A DNA stretch of 64,000 nt from Neobacillus sp. WH10 (GCF_030123405.1 NZ_CP126110.1:3472001-3536000), one strand, 5' to 3'; numbered from the stretch's first letter, positions 43,288 through 52,012 are shown. Notes: generated from the sequence alone by a model not told the origin. Made by a program: numbers and translations.

Positions 43288-44405
43288 TTTTGTATCTCCT
43301 TTACCGATTTAATCAAGCCGCAGCACAAATACTTCATATCAGGATAATTCACTACTTCGACACCTTTTTCTTCTGCAAGCATGAGGATATGTTTAACAAA
43401 GGGACTTGAAAGGTCACGCAATAAAATCTTCCAAGGAACCCTGCGAAGAAGAACCCTCGTAGTCTCACCGACTCCAGGCTTAATATAATGGGTACTTTCA
43501 ATCGCAAATTCTTCTAGAATTTTCTTTACTTCTGCCATCCCTAAAAATCCTGTTTCTATTTCATTATGAATTTTTCGTGACGCGGTTGCCGCTGCCAATT
43601 CCCATATTGTCAGAAACTCATTAGTAATTACATCAATAAAGTCATTCGAAACATCCTCAGCAAACAAATTTCGGTAATATTTAGCACCATGAAAATCATG
43701 TTTGCCAATATATGTATCATTTAAAACTGTCCGGCTTACGAGCCCTGAAACAGTAGAGTTTAAACAAGCACTTGGAATTAAAAAATCCTCTCTTGTACCA
43801 AATAAGGTGGTACAGTAACCGGGATCTGCAATGACAGCAAGTGTGTCATCCAGCGGAATCCCGAATTTTTGTTCAAAGTCCTTACAGGCCTTTGTTAATT
43901 CAATTGAGATGGCTCCTTTTCCTGTCCAGCCGTCAACAAATTGAATGTTACCATCAGGATGCTTACTGCAAATATAATGAATCGCATTTTCGTCAATTCC
44001 GCGATCACGGATGATAGAAACGCTATAATGCGGTAAAGTAACGTTGTAACGCATTTTAATATATCTTTTGATTAATATCCCTACAGGTGTACCTGCTCGT
44101 GCCAGTGAAACAAGGGTGGCGTTTTTCCCCTTTAATTGGTAGATTTGTTCTGCGACAATTCCTACACACAAAGCCACTTTATGTTTGTATTCATGCAGCG
44201 TTTTCCAGAACAATTCCACATACTCTCTTGGAGGCTGGTACTCAATCGGTAAGGATTCACAATAATGTCCACCCGATTGGATCTTCGACTCTCGATTAAT
44301 AGCAGAATCCTCCAGTTTTACCTCGCTTAGATCCTTTAGTAAAAAAAGCACATCGTTTTCATGATAGCTTCCGATATTTGCCGGTTTGTTGGCTGCTTTT
44401 TGCAT
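43284..44405 (-). CDS. StiP family protein (PRTase-like, with PELOTA-like C-terminus)
   Basis: A 373-aa protein of the StiP family, described by some databases as a cysteine protease and by earlier work as a phosphoribosyltransferase-like fold. NATLVSLARAGTPVGILIKRY and IIRDRGIDENAI, then FVDGWTGKGAISIEL, fit a PRPP-binding layout (VDGWTGKG). The C-terminal ~90 residues (KHILMLAEEKGVEVVNYPDMKYLCCGLIKSV) look like a PELOTA/L7Ae RNA-binding fold. Start ATG behind AGAGGTGAG inside the end of the previous gene. The protease label is doubtful from what I can see. Confidence 0.85.
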   Translation of the reverse strand: MQKAANKPANIGSYHENDVLFLLKDLSEVKLEDSAINRESKIQSGGHYCESLPIEYQPPREYVELFWKTLHEYKHKVALCVGIVAEQIYQLKGKNATLVSLARAGTPVGILIKRYIKMRYNVTLPHYSVSIIRDRGIDENAIHYICSKHPDGNIQFVDGWTGKGAISIELTKACKDFEQKFGIPLDDTLAVIADPGYCTTLFGTREDFLIPSACLNSTVSGLVSRTVLNDTYIGKHDFHGAKYYRNLFAEDVSNDFIDVITNEFLTIWELAAATASRKIHNEIETGFLGMAEVKKILEEFAIESTHYIKPGVGETTRVLLRRVPWKILLRDLSSPFVKHILMLAEEKGVEVVNYPDMKYLCCGLIKSVKEIQK

Positions 44406-44406
44406 A

Positions 44407-45762
44407 TTACTCACCTCTAACCTTTGAAAAAAAGACAATCTTTATTGATTTAATTGCAGCTTTCCCTAGTTCTTTCAGCAATGGTTCCAGCTTCTCAAGT
44501 TCCACTTCTCTTTCGAAAAAGATAAATACTTCATCGTAATGACCTGGTGGAATATTATAAACAAAGTGAGAAACCACATGATCCTCGGGATTTGGAAAGC
44601 TCATGCCAAATCTTGCCCCATATCCCTCTTTGTTTTCGATATGGATTGGGCTTCTCGTGGTTGATTGATAAAAAACACCACTGCCCATTTCAGAAGCGAT
44701 TTTCATTGGCAAGTACATAAACTCACCGGTTCCAAGGCAGAGTGTTTTTTTTCCGGTTCGTTTTTCCTTTAAGAACGTGGCAGAGGCAGAAACTCTTTTA
44801 TGTAGAGAAGAATTTTCAATGCTCCGCAAGCCGAAACGTCCTGTTCCTCCAATAAATCCTGACTTGTTTTCAAGATTTGCAGAAAAATAGCTTGTGGCAG
44901 TAAAGAAGGATGATAGCTGAACTATTTCTACTTTCGGCTCCCCAAGATCGATCGATTCATTTTTTTCAGATTGTTTCTCAATTTCTTTTATTTGCCTCAC
45001 CTGTACAATACCAGATAACAGGCTGACTACATGTATTTTTATCCCGAGCAATTGCTCTAGCTGTGAAAATTTTAGTTTATGTTCGTGGGACCGCCAATCC
45101 AAAATACTTACTACTGTATATTCCCTCCTTGGAAATTTAGCATGAATAGATTGGATGATGTTTAACGCCGTTTTTCCAGTTGTCATTTCATCGTCAACCA
45201 GAATGATTTCACGTTTATTTTGAATCATATCTAATGGAATAAAACATCGGTGTGATGTAGCATGGGAATGTTCTTCTTCAAAAGTTATTTCCGGATTTTC
45301 ATACATGAGTTCTTCCCTCGTAGTATGAAAGTACTCGACAGATTGAAAACAATCAAAGAAGGCATGCCCGAGAGCAGTTGCCGTTTCAGCAAAACCAATT
45401 ATTACCGGATTAATGTTAATAGGAATAAAGGCATGGGCGGTAAAAGATCCACTCCCATGAAACGTGGACAACAGACTTTCCTTCTCCATACAGTCCAAGC
45501 CCTTAATAGTTTCTACATATCTAGCAGCTAAAAGGGCTGCTGTTAACAGCCCTTTATTTGGATCAATTGGCAAATGCTTGCCTAACACTTTACTGACAAA
45601 CAAAAATGAGCGCTTTTTATTAATTCGTGCTGCCATCGTAAACAGCTCTTCAATTGGTATATCAAATGGATTTACGGTTACCTCTATCTCCGTTTCTATG
45701 GAATCAAGGATATTAAACGTATACTTCTTTTTTAATAAGGTCGATGTTTGTGAATTCTTCAT
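44407..45762 (-). CDS. Phosphoribosyltransferase with TRSP domain
   Basis: A 451-aa protein. The N-terminal half is a PRTase (PRPP loop EIILVDDEMTTGKTALNII, about 190-209). The C-terminal half carries the TRSP signature YQSTTRSPIHIENKEGYGARFGMSF. It belongs to the Ter biosynthetic set. Its first 50 bases overlap the end of the lyase gene, so translation is coupled. Substrate unknown. Confidence 0.88.
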   Translation of the reverse strand: MKNSQTSTLLKKKYTFNILDSIETEIEVTVNPFDIPIEELFTMAARINKKRSFLFVSKVLGKHLPIDPNKGLLTAALLAARYVETIKGLDCMEKESLLSTFHGSGSFTAHAFIPININPVIIGFAETATALGHAFFDCFQSVEYFHTTREELMYENPEITFEEEHSHATSHRCFIPLDMIQNKREIILVDDEMTTGKTALNIIQSIHAKFPRREYTVVSILDWRSHEHKLKFSQLEQLLGIKIHVVSLLSGIVQVRQIKEIEKQSEKNESIDLGEPKVEIVQLSSFFTATSYFSANLENKSGFIGGTGRFGLRSIENSSLHKRVSASATFLKEKRTGKKTLCLGTGEFMYLPMKIASEMGSGVFYQSTTRSPIHIENKEGYGARFGMSFPNPEDHVVSHFVYNIPPGHYDEVFIFFEREVELEKLEPLLKELGKAAIKSIKIVFFSKVRGE

Positions 45763-46900
45763 GTAACACCCCGTAAAGCTGTGATTTTAAGAGAATTTTC
45801 TTAGCCCAATAATAATGGGGCTTAATTTCATTCATTTTATTCGCAAACTTACTCTTCATAACCCCTATATCCCCAGTAGCCGCTTTTACGATATTACAGG
45901 CATCCATGTATTCCTCATAGGAAACTACATTAAGGGCTTGGACAATTTTAATATGCGAAGGATGGATAATTGTCTTTCCTGTTAAACCATTGGCAATATC
46001 CATTAGTATCTCGCGGAATAAACCATCCATATTTTCGTCAATTAATTTTGCTCTCCATTTCAACCCTTCATCTCCATACCGTTCACGGAATGGAGTTTGC
46101 CGAAGCTGAGGCTTTAACATCCTTTCTTTTGTTGAAAAATATTCCCAAACAGGACCGGATACTACATATGGACTATCAAACCGTTGGAAGACATTGATAA
46201 TGTCTGAGATACAATCTCTTAAAACAGCAATCTCATATACTGTTGTGTCTGCACTCCTACGGATCCCATATATGCCGCAAAAGTCCGTCGCCCCTATCCG
46301 AACATTCAGAATATGTTCCTTATACAGATCGAGAAGCTGCTTAATTTTCATCAACTCTTCTATTCTGGTTTCTTTCTGGATCACACTTGCTGATTCTAAG
46401 ATTGGCATCGCATAAAATGGATGCTCTACCGAGTGAACCTGACGAACCAGTTCTAAGAATTTTTCTCCATCTTCGGCGCTAAACTTTGGCAGAACTACCC
46501 CTGTCAGAAGCTTAGTGGCGTCCTCTAATTGTTCAGTCACCCGTTTCAATTGCTCGAGGCTGCGAATCCGGATAAACATGAGCGGTAAATCGCCAAAACC
46601 TAAAAATCCTTTTTTAACTTCTTCATATAACTTTAACAATTCCAAGATAAGAAGTGATTCGGCTTTATTAACTTCCTTATCGCCAACAGCATCTTCCAAA
46701 TCAATGACAAGGGAGGTTAAACCTTCGTGTTTTTTAGAAAGAATATCCTGGTGGATATTTGGCCGGGTAGCAGGCATATAGAGTGTAGCACCTAAACCAT
46801 ATGACAAAAGCTCACGGTTTGAATACTTCGTAAATGGTTGTGGTTTTTGAAAGAAATACCGCTCAATTTCATCCTTATAAAAATATGTAAAAAACTCCAT
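45713..46900 (-). CDS. TIM-barrel C-C bond lyase (HpcH/CitE-like)
   Basis: A 395-aa enzyme of the HpcH/HpaI aldolase-citrate lyase superfamily, in the Ter-linked subfamily. TSLVIDLEDAVGDKEVNKA is the metal-binding Asp-Glu block, FIRIRSLEQL the Arg block, and AMPILESASVI the metal Glu. Predicted cytosolic. First gene of the four-gene set lyase-PRTase-StiP-HAD. AGAGGAG ribosome site. I found no clear sigma-W box in the 100 bp upstream; it may be read from terC through a leaky terminator. Confidence 0.88.
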   Translation of the reverse strand: MEFFTYFYKDEIERYFFQKPQPFTKYSNRELLSYGLGATLYMPATRPNIHQDILSKKHEGLTSLVIDLEDAVGDKEVNKAESLLILELLKLYEEVKKGFLGFGDLPLMFIRIRSLEQLKRVTEQLEDATKLLTGVVLPKFSAEDGEKFLELVRQVHSVEHPFYAMPILESASVIQKETRIEELMKIKQLLDLYKEHILNVRIGATDFCGIYGIRRSADTTVYEIAVLRDCISDIINVFQRFDSPYVVSGPVWEYFSTKERMLKPQLRQTPFRERYGDEGLKWRAKLIDENMDGLFREILMDIANGLTGKTIIHPSHIKIVQALNVVSYEEYMDACNIVKAATGDIGVMKSKFANKMNEIKPHYYWAKKILLKSQLYGVLHEEFTNIDLIKKEVYV

Positions 46901-46949
46901 AAACAGGTTCTCCTCTTTTAAAGTAGTAGAAAATGACTACCTATCGGCT

Positions 46950-46984
46950 AAAAAATAGAGGAGACGGACTCTCGTCAGCTCCCC
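46950..46984. terminator. Terminator between terC and the lyase gene
   Basis: GGGGAG/CTCCTC outer and GAC/GTC inner pairing on the minus strand with TATTTTTT behind; a T-run also exists on the plus strand. Confidence 0.75.
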
Positions 46985-47002
46985 ATTTTTTGTAAACTAT
47001 TA

Positions 47003-47782
47003 TTAATTGGTTTCTTTACTGCCTTCTTTTTTCTTATTCATAAAGTGAACAATAAAGGTAGCTGCAAATGTCACTAATAGAATGATAAAGAATGTCACAT
47101 GTCCCATATCAATTCCACCTACAGCAAGAAGCATTTTTGCGGCAATGATTAGGATTAATATATAGGCTGTTGTTTCCAGCTCAGGTACACGATCGATTAA
47201 GGTCAGGAATACACCTGCAACACCACGCATCATTAACACACCCAGCATACCGCCGATTAATAAAACCCAAATCTCTTCACTAACACCAAAGGCTGCAAGA
47301 ACGCTGTCAACAGAGAACGCAACATCCATCAATTCGACGGCTACAACTGTACCCCAGAAGGTTCCAAATAACCGAATCAGTAATCCACTTTGGTTCATTC
47401 CTTTAGCTTCTTCTTCATCTTCCTCTTTTCCAGCTGCTTTACGTTTATCGATGAAGTACTTGATAGACAACCAAGCTAGGTATGCTGCACCTAAGATTTT
47501 TACCCACCAAAGTTTAATTAATAAAACACCAACTCCGATTGCAATGAAACGGAATACATATGCACCTAATAATCCATAGAATAGAGCTTTTTTCCGTTTT
47601 TCAAGTGGTAAGTGTTTAACCATAACCGCCAATACAAGTGCATTATCAGCAGAAAGTAAGCCTTCTAGAATAACCAAGGAACCAATCAGCCCCCAGCTTA
47701 CCGGGTCTGTTAATACTTCAACCCACATTTCCCAATTGAAAAACTGGGCATAAGTATCCAAAATATGTTGTAAAACCGACAT
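47003..47782 (-). CDS. TerC family integral membrane protein (YceF-like)
   Basis: A 259-aa membrane protein with about seven helices. The two metal-site helices are visible: EGLLSADNALVLAVMVKHLP and VELMDVAFSVDSVLAAF, each with the acidic residue plus Asn/Ser-Asp pattern of TerC. Related proteins export Mn2+ or help load metal on secreted proteins. An acidic cytosolic loop (KEEDEEEAKG) lies between. Downstream of terD, probably same transcript in part. Confidence 0.93.
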   Translation of the reverse strand: MSVLQHILDTYAQFFNWEMWVEVLTDPVSWGLIGSLVILEGLLSADNALVLAVMVKHLPLEKRKKALFYGLLGAYVFRFIAIGVGVLLIKLWWVKILGAAYLAWLSIKYFIDKRKAAGKEEDEEEAKGMNQSGLLIRLFGTFWGTVVAVELMDVAFSVDSVLAAFGVSEEIWVLLIGGMLGVLMMRGVAGVFLTLIDRVPELETTAYILILIIAAKMLLAVGGIDMGHVTFFIILLVTFAATFIVHFMNKKKEGSKETN

Positions 47783-47820
47783 TAATAGTATTCCTCCTAG
47801 ATTGTCTCCATTTTTTCAAT

Positions 47821-47960
47821 AGGAAAGTATAACTTTCCTTCAAGCATAAGTGCGCTATGAAAAGCTACGAAGCATAAGCATCGCAGTCGAAAAGCTGTGC
47901 TTTTCGACAACCCTTGCACTGCCTTCACCATTTGGGACTTGCCAATCGGCGTGTATTCTT
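47821..47960 (-). other. Structured intergenic region upstream of terC
   Basis: GC-richer than its surroundings. It holds an 8-bp hairpin AGGAAAGT/ACTTTCCT (47821-47839), a 10-bp hairpin GTCGAAAAGC/GCTTTTCGAC (47887-47909), a GCC/GGC turn, and near-repeats GCATAAGTGCGCTA and GCATAAGCATCGCA. No U-run, so not a terminator. It is either a repeat remnant or a leader RNA; the manganese riboswitch motifs known for terC-type genes were not found. Confidence 0.5.
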
Positions 47961-47987
47961 ATAAAAAGACCCATTCGAGTGGGTCTT
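47961..47987 (-). terminator. Terminator after terD
   Basis: AAGACCCA/TGGGTCTT stem and TTTTTAT on the minus strand, 16 bases past the stop. Confidence 0.82.
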
Positions 47988-48002
47988 AATATGTTCTATT
48001 TA

Positions 48003-48584
48003 TTAAGCAATTGATAAACCAAAGTCCGTTGCTAATGCAGCTAACCCGCCTTGATAACCACTGCCAATCGCACTGAATTTCCATTCCCCATTATGACGAT
48101 ACAATTCGCCGACCACAATCGCAGTTTCAATTGAGAAGTCTTCACCTAGGTCATAACGAATAAGTTCTTCACCTGTAGCTTCATTGAAGATCCTTGCGTA
48201 TGCATTTGAAACTTGGCCAAAGTTTTGATTTCTACTATCAGCATCATGGATGGTAATGGTAAAAGCAATCCGCTGAACGTTTGCTGGAACTGATGTTAGG
48301 TTAATTTTTACTTGTTCATCATCACCATCACCATCACCTGTGCGATTGTCTCCGGTATGTACGACAGCACCATTCGCTCCTTGGGGATTATTGTAAAAAA
48401 CAAAGTCCGTTTCATTCGATACTTTTCCATTCTCCCCTAATAGAAAAACGGATGAATCTAAGTCAAAATCATGTCCGCCATCATATTTATTTGTGTCCCA
48501 GCCAAGTCCAACAACAACATTTGTCAGCCCTGGATTTGTTTTTGTTAAATCAACTTTTTGACCTTTTGATAAACTAACTGCCAT
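48003..48584 (-). CDS. TerD family stress protein
   Basis: A 193-aa TerD-domain protein, the canonical form ([20 protein letters not shown]; calcium loops [10 protein letters not shown] and [15 protein letters not shown]). Very close to the TerD at 37858. Strong GGAGGAATG site. Transcribed from its own sigma-W-type promoter. Confidence 0.95.
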   Translation of the reverse strand: MAVSLSKGQKVDLTKTNPGLTNVVVGLGWDTNKYDGGHDFDLDSSVFLLGENGKVSNETDFVFYNNPQGANGAVVHTGDNRTGDGDGDDEQVKINLTSVPANVQRIAFTITIHDADSRNQNFGQVSNAYARIFNEATGEELIRYDLGEDFSIETAIVVGELYRHNGEWKFSAIGSGYQGGLAALATDFGLSIA

Positions 48585-48618
48585 TTTTTCATTCCTCCAA
48601 TTTTGTTAATAGTCTATT

Positions 48619-48644
48619 TACGAGCTTCTCTTAAAAAGGTTTCA
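48619..48644 (-). promoter_or_regulatory. Sigma-W-type promoter of terD-terC
   Basis: Minus strand TGAAAC (48639-48644), exactly 16 bases, CGTA (48619-48622). The -10 is followed by AA rather than TA, a small deviation. Confidence 0.8.
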
Positions 48645-48689
48645 TTTTATTATAATAAATTTTTTCGTTGCCAATTCACAATCACAACA

Positions 48690-49283
48690 CTAACTCATCC
48701 ATTTTGGTGGTGTATTTTTATCCCAATAAATCGATCCAAGATCATGATGGCTTTGGAAATTATCATAGTAGGTATGGTAATGAAAATTAAACCAGTATCC
48801 TTCTTTTGGTGGATTATCCCTTCTGACATGGAAACGTAAGATATCTTTTCCTGTATCACCATTTTTTATATTAAATATTTTCTCGGAATGCCCAGCGCTA
48901 GGCTGTTCGGTAATCGTTAGATTTTTAACATCTTCCTCTGGAAACTGGGAAGCTGTTTCATCTAGTGCTTTTTCAATATTCGGCAGAATAATTTCACGAA
49001 ATTCATTTTCAATCACAGGCTTAATTCTTGTGCCAAATTTTTGATAGGACTGAATTTCTGCCTGATTCATTAGCTCTTCCATAAACTGATCTCTGTTAAA
49101 CTCTGATTCTTCTATAAATCTATTCTTTTGGGTGAAACTATTTTCTGCTGCAGTAGCTTCAAAGGCATCTCGATCTTGAAGATTCTCAGCATTTACCGAG
49201 TTCATTAATTGTGTTGGTGTTACAAGGCCGAATGTTAATATTGAAACCATAATAAACAACGATTTTCGAAGCCACTTGTTCAT
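48690..49283 (-). CDS. ypjP: YpjP family exported protein
   Basis: A 197-aa protein with a signal peptide (WLRKSLFIMVSILTFGLVTPTQL). The family signature is the C-terminal block ILRFHVRRDNPPKEGYWFNFHYHTYYD...LGSIYWDKNTPPKWM, strongly conserved in Bacillus YpjP as I recall it. Function unknown. In B. subtilis it neighbours thyB-dfrA; here an 11-kb block separates them. Confidence 0.88.
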   Translation of the reverse strand: MNKWLRKSLFIMVSILTFGLVTPTQLMNSVNAENLQDRDAFEATAAENSFTQKNRFIEESEFNRDQFMEELMNQAEIQSYQKFGTRIKPVIENEFREIILPNIEKALDETASQFPEEDVKNLTITEQPSAGHSEKIFNIKNGDTGKDILRFHVRRDNPPKEGYWFNFHYHTYYDNFQSHHDLGSIYWDKNTPPKWMS

Positions 49284-49478
49284 ATCTAAATCACACCTTT
49301 ATTCTATCGATTTAAATTAAGTTTCTTACAAAATATTATACTTCTTTTTTAGAAAAAATGGAAAAAACAGTTTAACTATTTTCGAAATTTTCTTTTTCTT
49401 AATAGTATATTCCATGAAATAAAAAAAACTGAAAGCATATGGTGGTCTTACCCCTGTCAAGTAGACAACATAAAAAAG

Positions 49479-50378
49479 CTAAGCTGCCAACGCGTGTCGA
49501 TATTCAATCGGCGCGCGTTGTTTTAGTTTCTTTTGAATACGTTTGTAATTGTAATGATAAATATAATCCTCAATCGCTTGTCGTATCTCCACTTCTGATT
49601 TACACTGTTCAATATACAACTTCTCTGTTTTGAGATGCGAAAAGAAGGATTCAATGCAAGCATTATCCAGGCAGTTTCCTTTGCGAGAGTGGCTGCCCTT
49701 AATGCTGTATGCTTCTAATCGATTGTTGTATCCCTTAGACGTATACTGAAAGCCTTGATCCGAATGGAGAACAGCTTCAGCTACGTCTTTTTTCTTTGTC
49801 CATATTTCTACTGTATTCAAAACAAGTTCAAGGTCGTTTCGTTTCGAAAGTTCCCATGACACAATCTCATTATTAAATAGATCTTGAATTACCGATAGGT
49901 AATAGAATTGCTTACCATCTGAGACATATGTTATATCCGTTACCATTTTTTGATTAGGTCCTGTTGCCTTAAATTTTCTCTTTAGGCGATTCGGATGGAT
50001 TACGGATGGAGTATGACCATGGCGCTTTCTTTTCTTTCGGATGACAGACTGGATGTTCATTTCTTTCATCAATCGGTACACCTTTTTATGATTAATCTTA
50101 TAATCATTTTCCTTTAACAAATAGGTCATACGAGGGCAGCCAACTTCGGGATGAAGTATATGAATGCCCATCATGTGTTCACATATATCTTGGTCTTGTT
50201 TTGTTCTTTCATCGCGTTTAAATTGAGTGGACCTCCATTTATAGTAGCTTGCTCTTTTAATATAAGCGATTTCCAATAACCATGTGATTGGATAGACATC
50301 CCTTAATCCTTCTATGATTTCATACTTGCTCTGTTGGGGGATTTCTCCTCCTTTACTAGATTTGGATACTGCTTTTTT
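49479..50378 (-). CDS. IS3-family transposase OrfB (DDE integrase), frameshift product
   Basis: Catalytic half of the transposase. RVE integrase core: first Asp in VTDITYVSD, second in LHSDQGFQYTS, Glu in DNACIESFFSHLK. HTH_21-type region before it (GCPRMTYLLKENDYKINHKKVYRLMKEM). The first ATG is at 50276, but the frame is open up to a slippery A AAA AAG heptamer in orfA (50372-50378), so OrfB is made as an OrfAB fusion by -1 frameshifting. The GGAGGAG at about 50343-50352 is downstream, and not in the stimulatory place. Confidence 0.92.
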   Translation of the reverse strand, partial: KKAVSKSSKGGEIPQQSKYEIIEGLRDVYPITWLLEIAYIKRASYYKWRSTQFKRDERTKQDQDICEHMMGIHILHPEVGCPRMTYLLKENDYKINHKKVYRLMKEMNIQSVIRKKRKRHGHTPSVIHPNRLKRKFKATGPNQKMVTDITYVSDGKQFYYLSVIQDLFNNEIVSWELSKRNDLELVLNTVEIWTKKKDVAEAVLHSDQGFQYTSKGYNNRLEAYSIKGSHSRKGNCLDNACIESFFSHLKTEKLYIEQCKSEVEIRQAIEDYIYHYNYKRIQKKLKQRAPIEYRHALAA

Positions 50379-50656
50379 AAATAATCCACCTGTGCCTTTA
50401 GGTAATCTCTTTCTTCTTCTACTGACTTAAAATTAGTACAAGGTCGACCTTTTAATGGATTAGACACTCCACTTCGTTCTTCAAATTTCTCTCCCTTTTC
50501 CCACTTCTTTACCCACACTTTTAGTTGAGTACAGTTTAAAATTCCTAACTCATCCGCCAATACTTTATAACTTTTAGATCCTTTTACATATTTCATTACA
50601 GCATTTAATTTAAATTCATTTGTATACCTTTGAAATTGTTGTCCTTTTTTAGCCAT
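50312..50656 (-). CDS. IS3-family transposase OrfA
   Basis: 114 aa, DNA-binding half: helix-turn-helix FKLNAVMKYVKGSKSYKVLADELGI, then a leucine-zipper-like helix (VEEERDYLKAQVDYLKKQYPNL). The start (MAKKGQQ) has GGAGGGG upstream. The A AAA AAG heptamer lies in codons for L-KK within the zipper. Confidence 0.9.
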   Translation of the reverse strand: MAKKGQQFQRYTNEFKLNAVMKYVKGSKSYKVLADELGILNCTQLKVWVKKWEKGEKFEERSGVSNPLKGRPCTNFKSVEEERDYLKAQVDYLKKQYPNLVKEEKSPNRASMKS

Positions 50657-50747
50657 AGAAATATCCCCTCCAAGTATTAGTGTAACACCCACGCTATACA
50701 CATGGGTTTTTTACACTGTCTACTTAAAGGGGATAATATCATGGCGA

Positions 50748-51524
50748 TCAGTTTTTTTCTATAAAACCAAAATGAAATTTAGCTGTTTTTCGGCGATTGA
50801 CTTGAAAACAATATTTTTCGAACCGCTTGCTTTTATAATGATCTTTCATGATTACCCGAATTTTCGCCACCCTCATCGCTTCTTTTATTGTTTCCTCTGT
50901 TAAATCGTCATGAATGGCAAATTGGCCTAACCCCTTTATTCCGTTTGATTCAAGGACAGTTTCTTCAAACATCGGATCAAAATAAATGCAGTCCACAGCT
51001 TCATCCGGTTGTCTTTTCAAGAAATCAAGGGCGGTGGTATGAATAACTGAAATTCTTTTCATTGCCTCATTCATACTAGGAAGCCCTGAATCCCATTCTT
51101 TAAGACCTTCCTGTACGACATATGCGAGGTATTTTTGTCCTTCGATTCCGGTCACATGCCCTTCCTTACCAACAAGGTAGCTTGCGACAATCGCATCAGA
51201 GGCGAGGCCTAATGTGCAATCAAGGACAGTCATTCCGCTGGACAGCTGTGCTGCATCTGCAAAGGGGTCGTGTTCCCCGTTTAACAGTCTTTTAATACGA
51301 AACATCGCTGAGTTGGGGTGAAAAAAGAATGGCAGTGGGCTGCCTTTTTCAAAGAGCTCCAATCGTTCTTTTCCGACAACAAGACAGTCACGATTTGTTT
51401 TTTCTTTCAGTTGGTTAATTGATTTCTTTTTTCGGGGCAGATATGGTACCTCTAAATTTGCTGCTATTTCAATGGCCTTATTGATCATTTGTTGATTTGT
51501 TCGGCCGGCAGTTGTAACAAACAT
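50748..51524 (-). CDS. ypiP: Class I SAM-dependent methyltransferase (YpiP)
   Basis: A 258-aa protein. SAM-binding motif I is VLDCTLGLASDAIVASYLVG; the DPMFEETV motif (CIYFDPMFEE) resembles the DPPY-type motif of N-methyltransferases such as RsmJ. RNA is a likely substrate, but not shown. It lies before brxA, as in B. subtilis (ypiP-yphP). The IS element ends 16 bp past its stop. Confidence 0.87.
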   Translation of the reverse strand: MFVTTAGRTNQQMINKAIEIAANLEVPYLPRKKKSINQLKEKTNRDCLVVGKERLELFEKGSPLPFFFHPNSAMFRIKRLLNGEHDPFADAAQLSSGMTVLDCTLGLASDAIVASYLVGKEGHVTGIEGQKYLAYVVQEGLKEWDSGLPSMNEAMKRISVIHTTALDFLKRQPDEAVDCIYFDPMFEETVLESNGIKGLGQFAIHDDLTEETIKEAMRVAKIRVIMKDHYKSKRFEKYCFQVNRRKTAKFHFGFIEKN

Positions 51525-51577
51525 GCTATCATCCCATTATCTTTTTTAAATAGAAAAGGACGTCTGATGACATCCTT

Positions 51578-52012
51578 TTAGCAATGAGCTTCAAATGCTC
51601 CCATTAAATTTTGCATAACCGTTTCCATTGACATCCCTTCAATATCGTGGCGGGGAATGAAGTGGACAACTTTTTTATCCTTTAACAGCGCCATCGATGG
51701 TGACGATGGTTCAATACCTGCGAAATACTCGCGCATTTTGGCGGTTGCATCTTTATCCTGACCGGCAAAAACTGTTACTAGATGGTTTGGCTTTTTCTCG
51801 CTATTTAATACGGCTTGTGTGGCAGCAGGACGTGCAAGACCAGCGGCACATCCGCATACGGAATTCACAACGACAAGTGCAGTCCCGTTTGTCTGCTCCA
51901 TAAAATTCTCAACGTCTTCTGCAGTTGTCAGCTCTACGAAGCCTGATCTTGTTAGCTCCTCGCGCATTGGTAACACCATTTGTTTCATATATTCTTCATA
52001 AGCATTTGACAT
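51578..52012 (-). CDS. brxA: Bacilliredoxin BrxA (YphP)
   Basis: A 144-aa thioredoxin-like protein of the DUF1094 family, with the Cys53-Gly-Cys55 active site in VNSVCGCAAGLARPA. It removes bacillithiol from S-bacillithiolated proteins. Presence implies that the cell makes bacillithiol. GGAGTGA site. Confidence 0.95.
   Translation of the reverse strand: MSNAYEEYMKQMVLPMREELTRSGFVELTTAEDVENFMEQTNGTALVVVNSVCGCAAGLARPAATQAVLNSEKKPNHLVTVFAGQDKDATAKMREYFAGIEPSSPSMALLKDKKVVHFIPRHDIEGMSMETVMQNLMGAFEAHC

Larger units (their letters stand above)
49451..50732 (-). mobile_element. IS3-family insertion sequence (IS150-like group)
   Basis: About 1.28 kb. Imperfect terminal inverted repeats share AAGTAGACA and TAAAAAA (left 49455-49478; right complement 50705-50728); outer CCCC/GGGG extends them. 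Two overlapping genes, orfA and orfB, with a frameshift signal. I see no clear target-site duplication. It lies between ypjP and ypiP, 16-20 bp from the ypiP stop. Both genes look intact, so it may be active. Confidence 0.9.

Noticed and set aside
47783..48002. yybP-ykoY manganese riboswitch upstream of terC
   Set aside because: The conserved loop motifs of that class could not be found on the minus strand; only unrelated hairpins are present.
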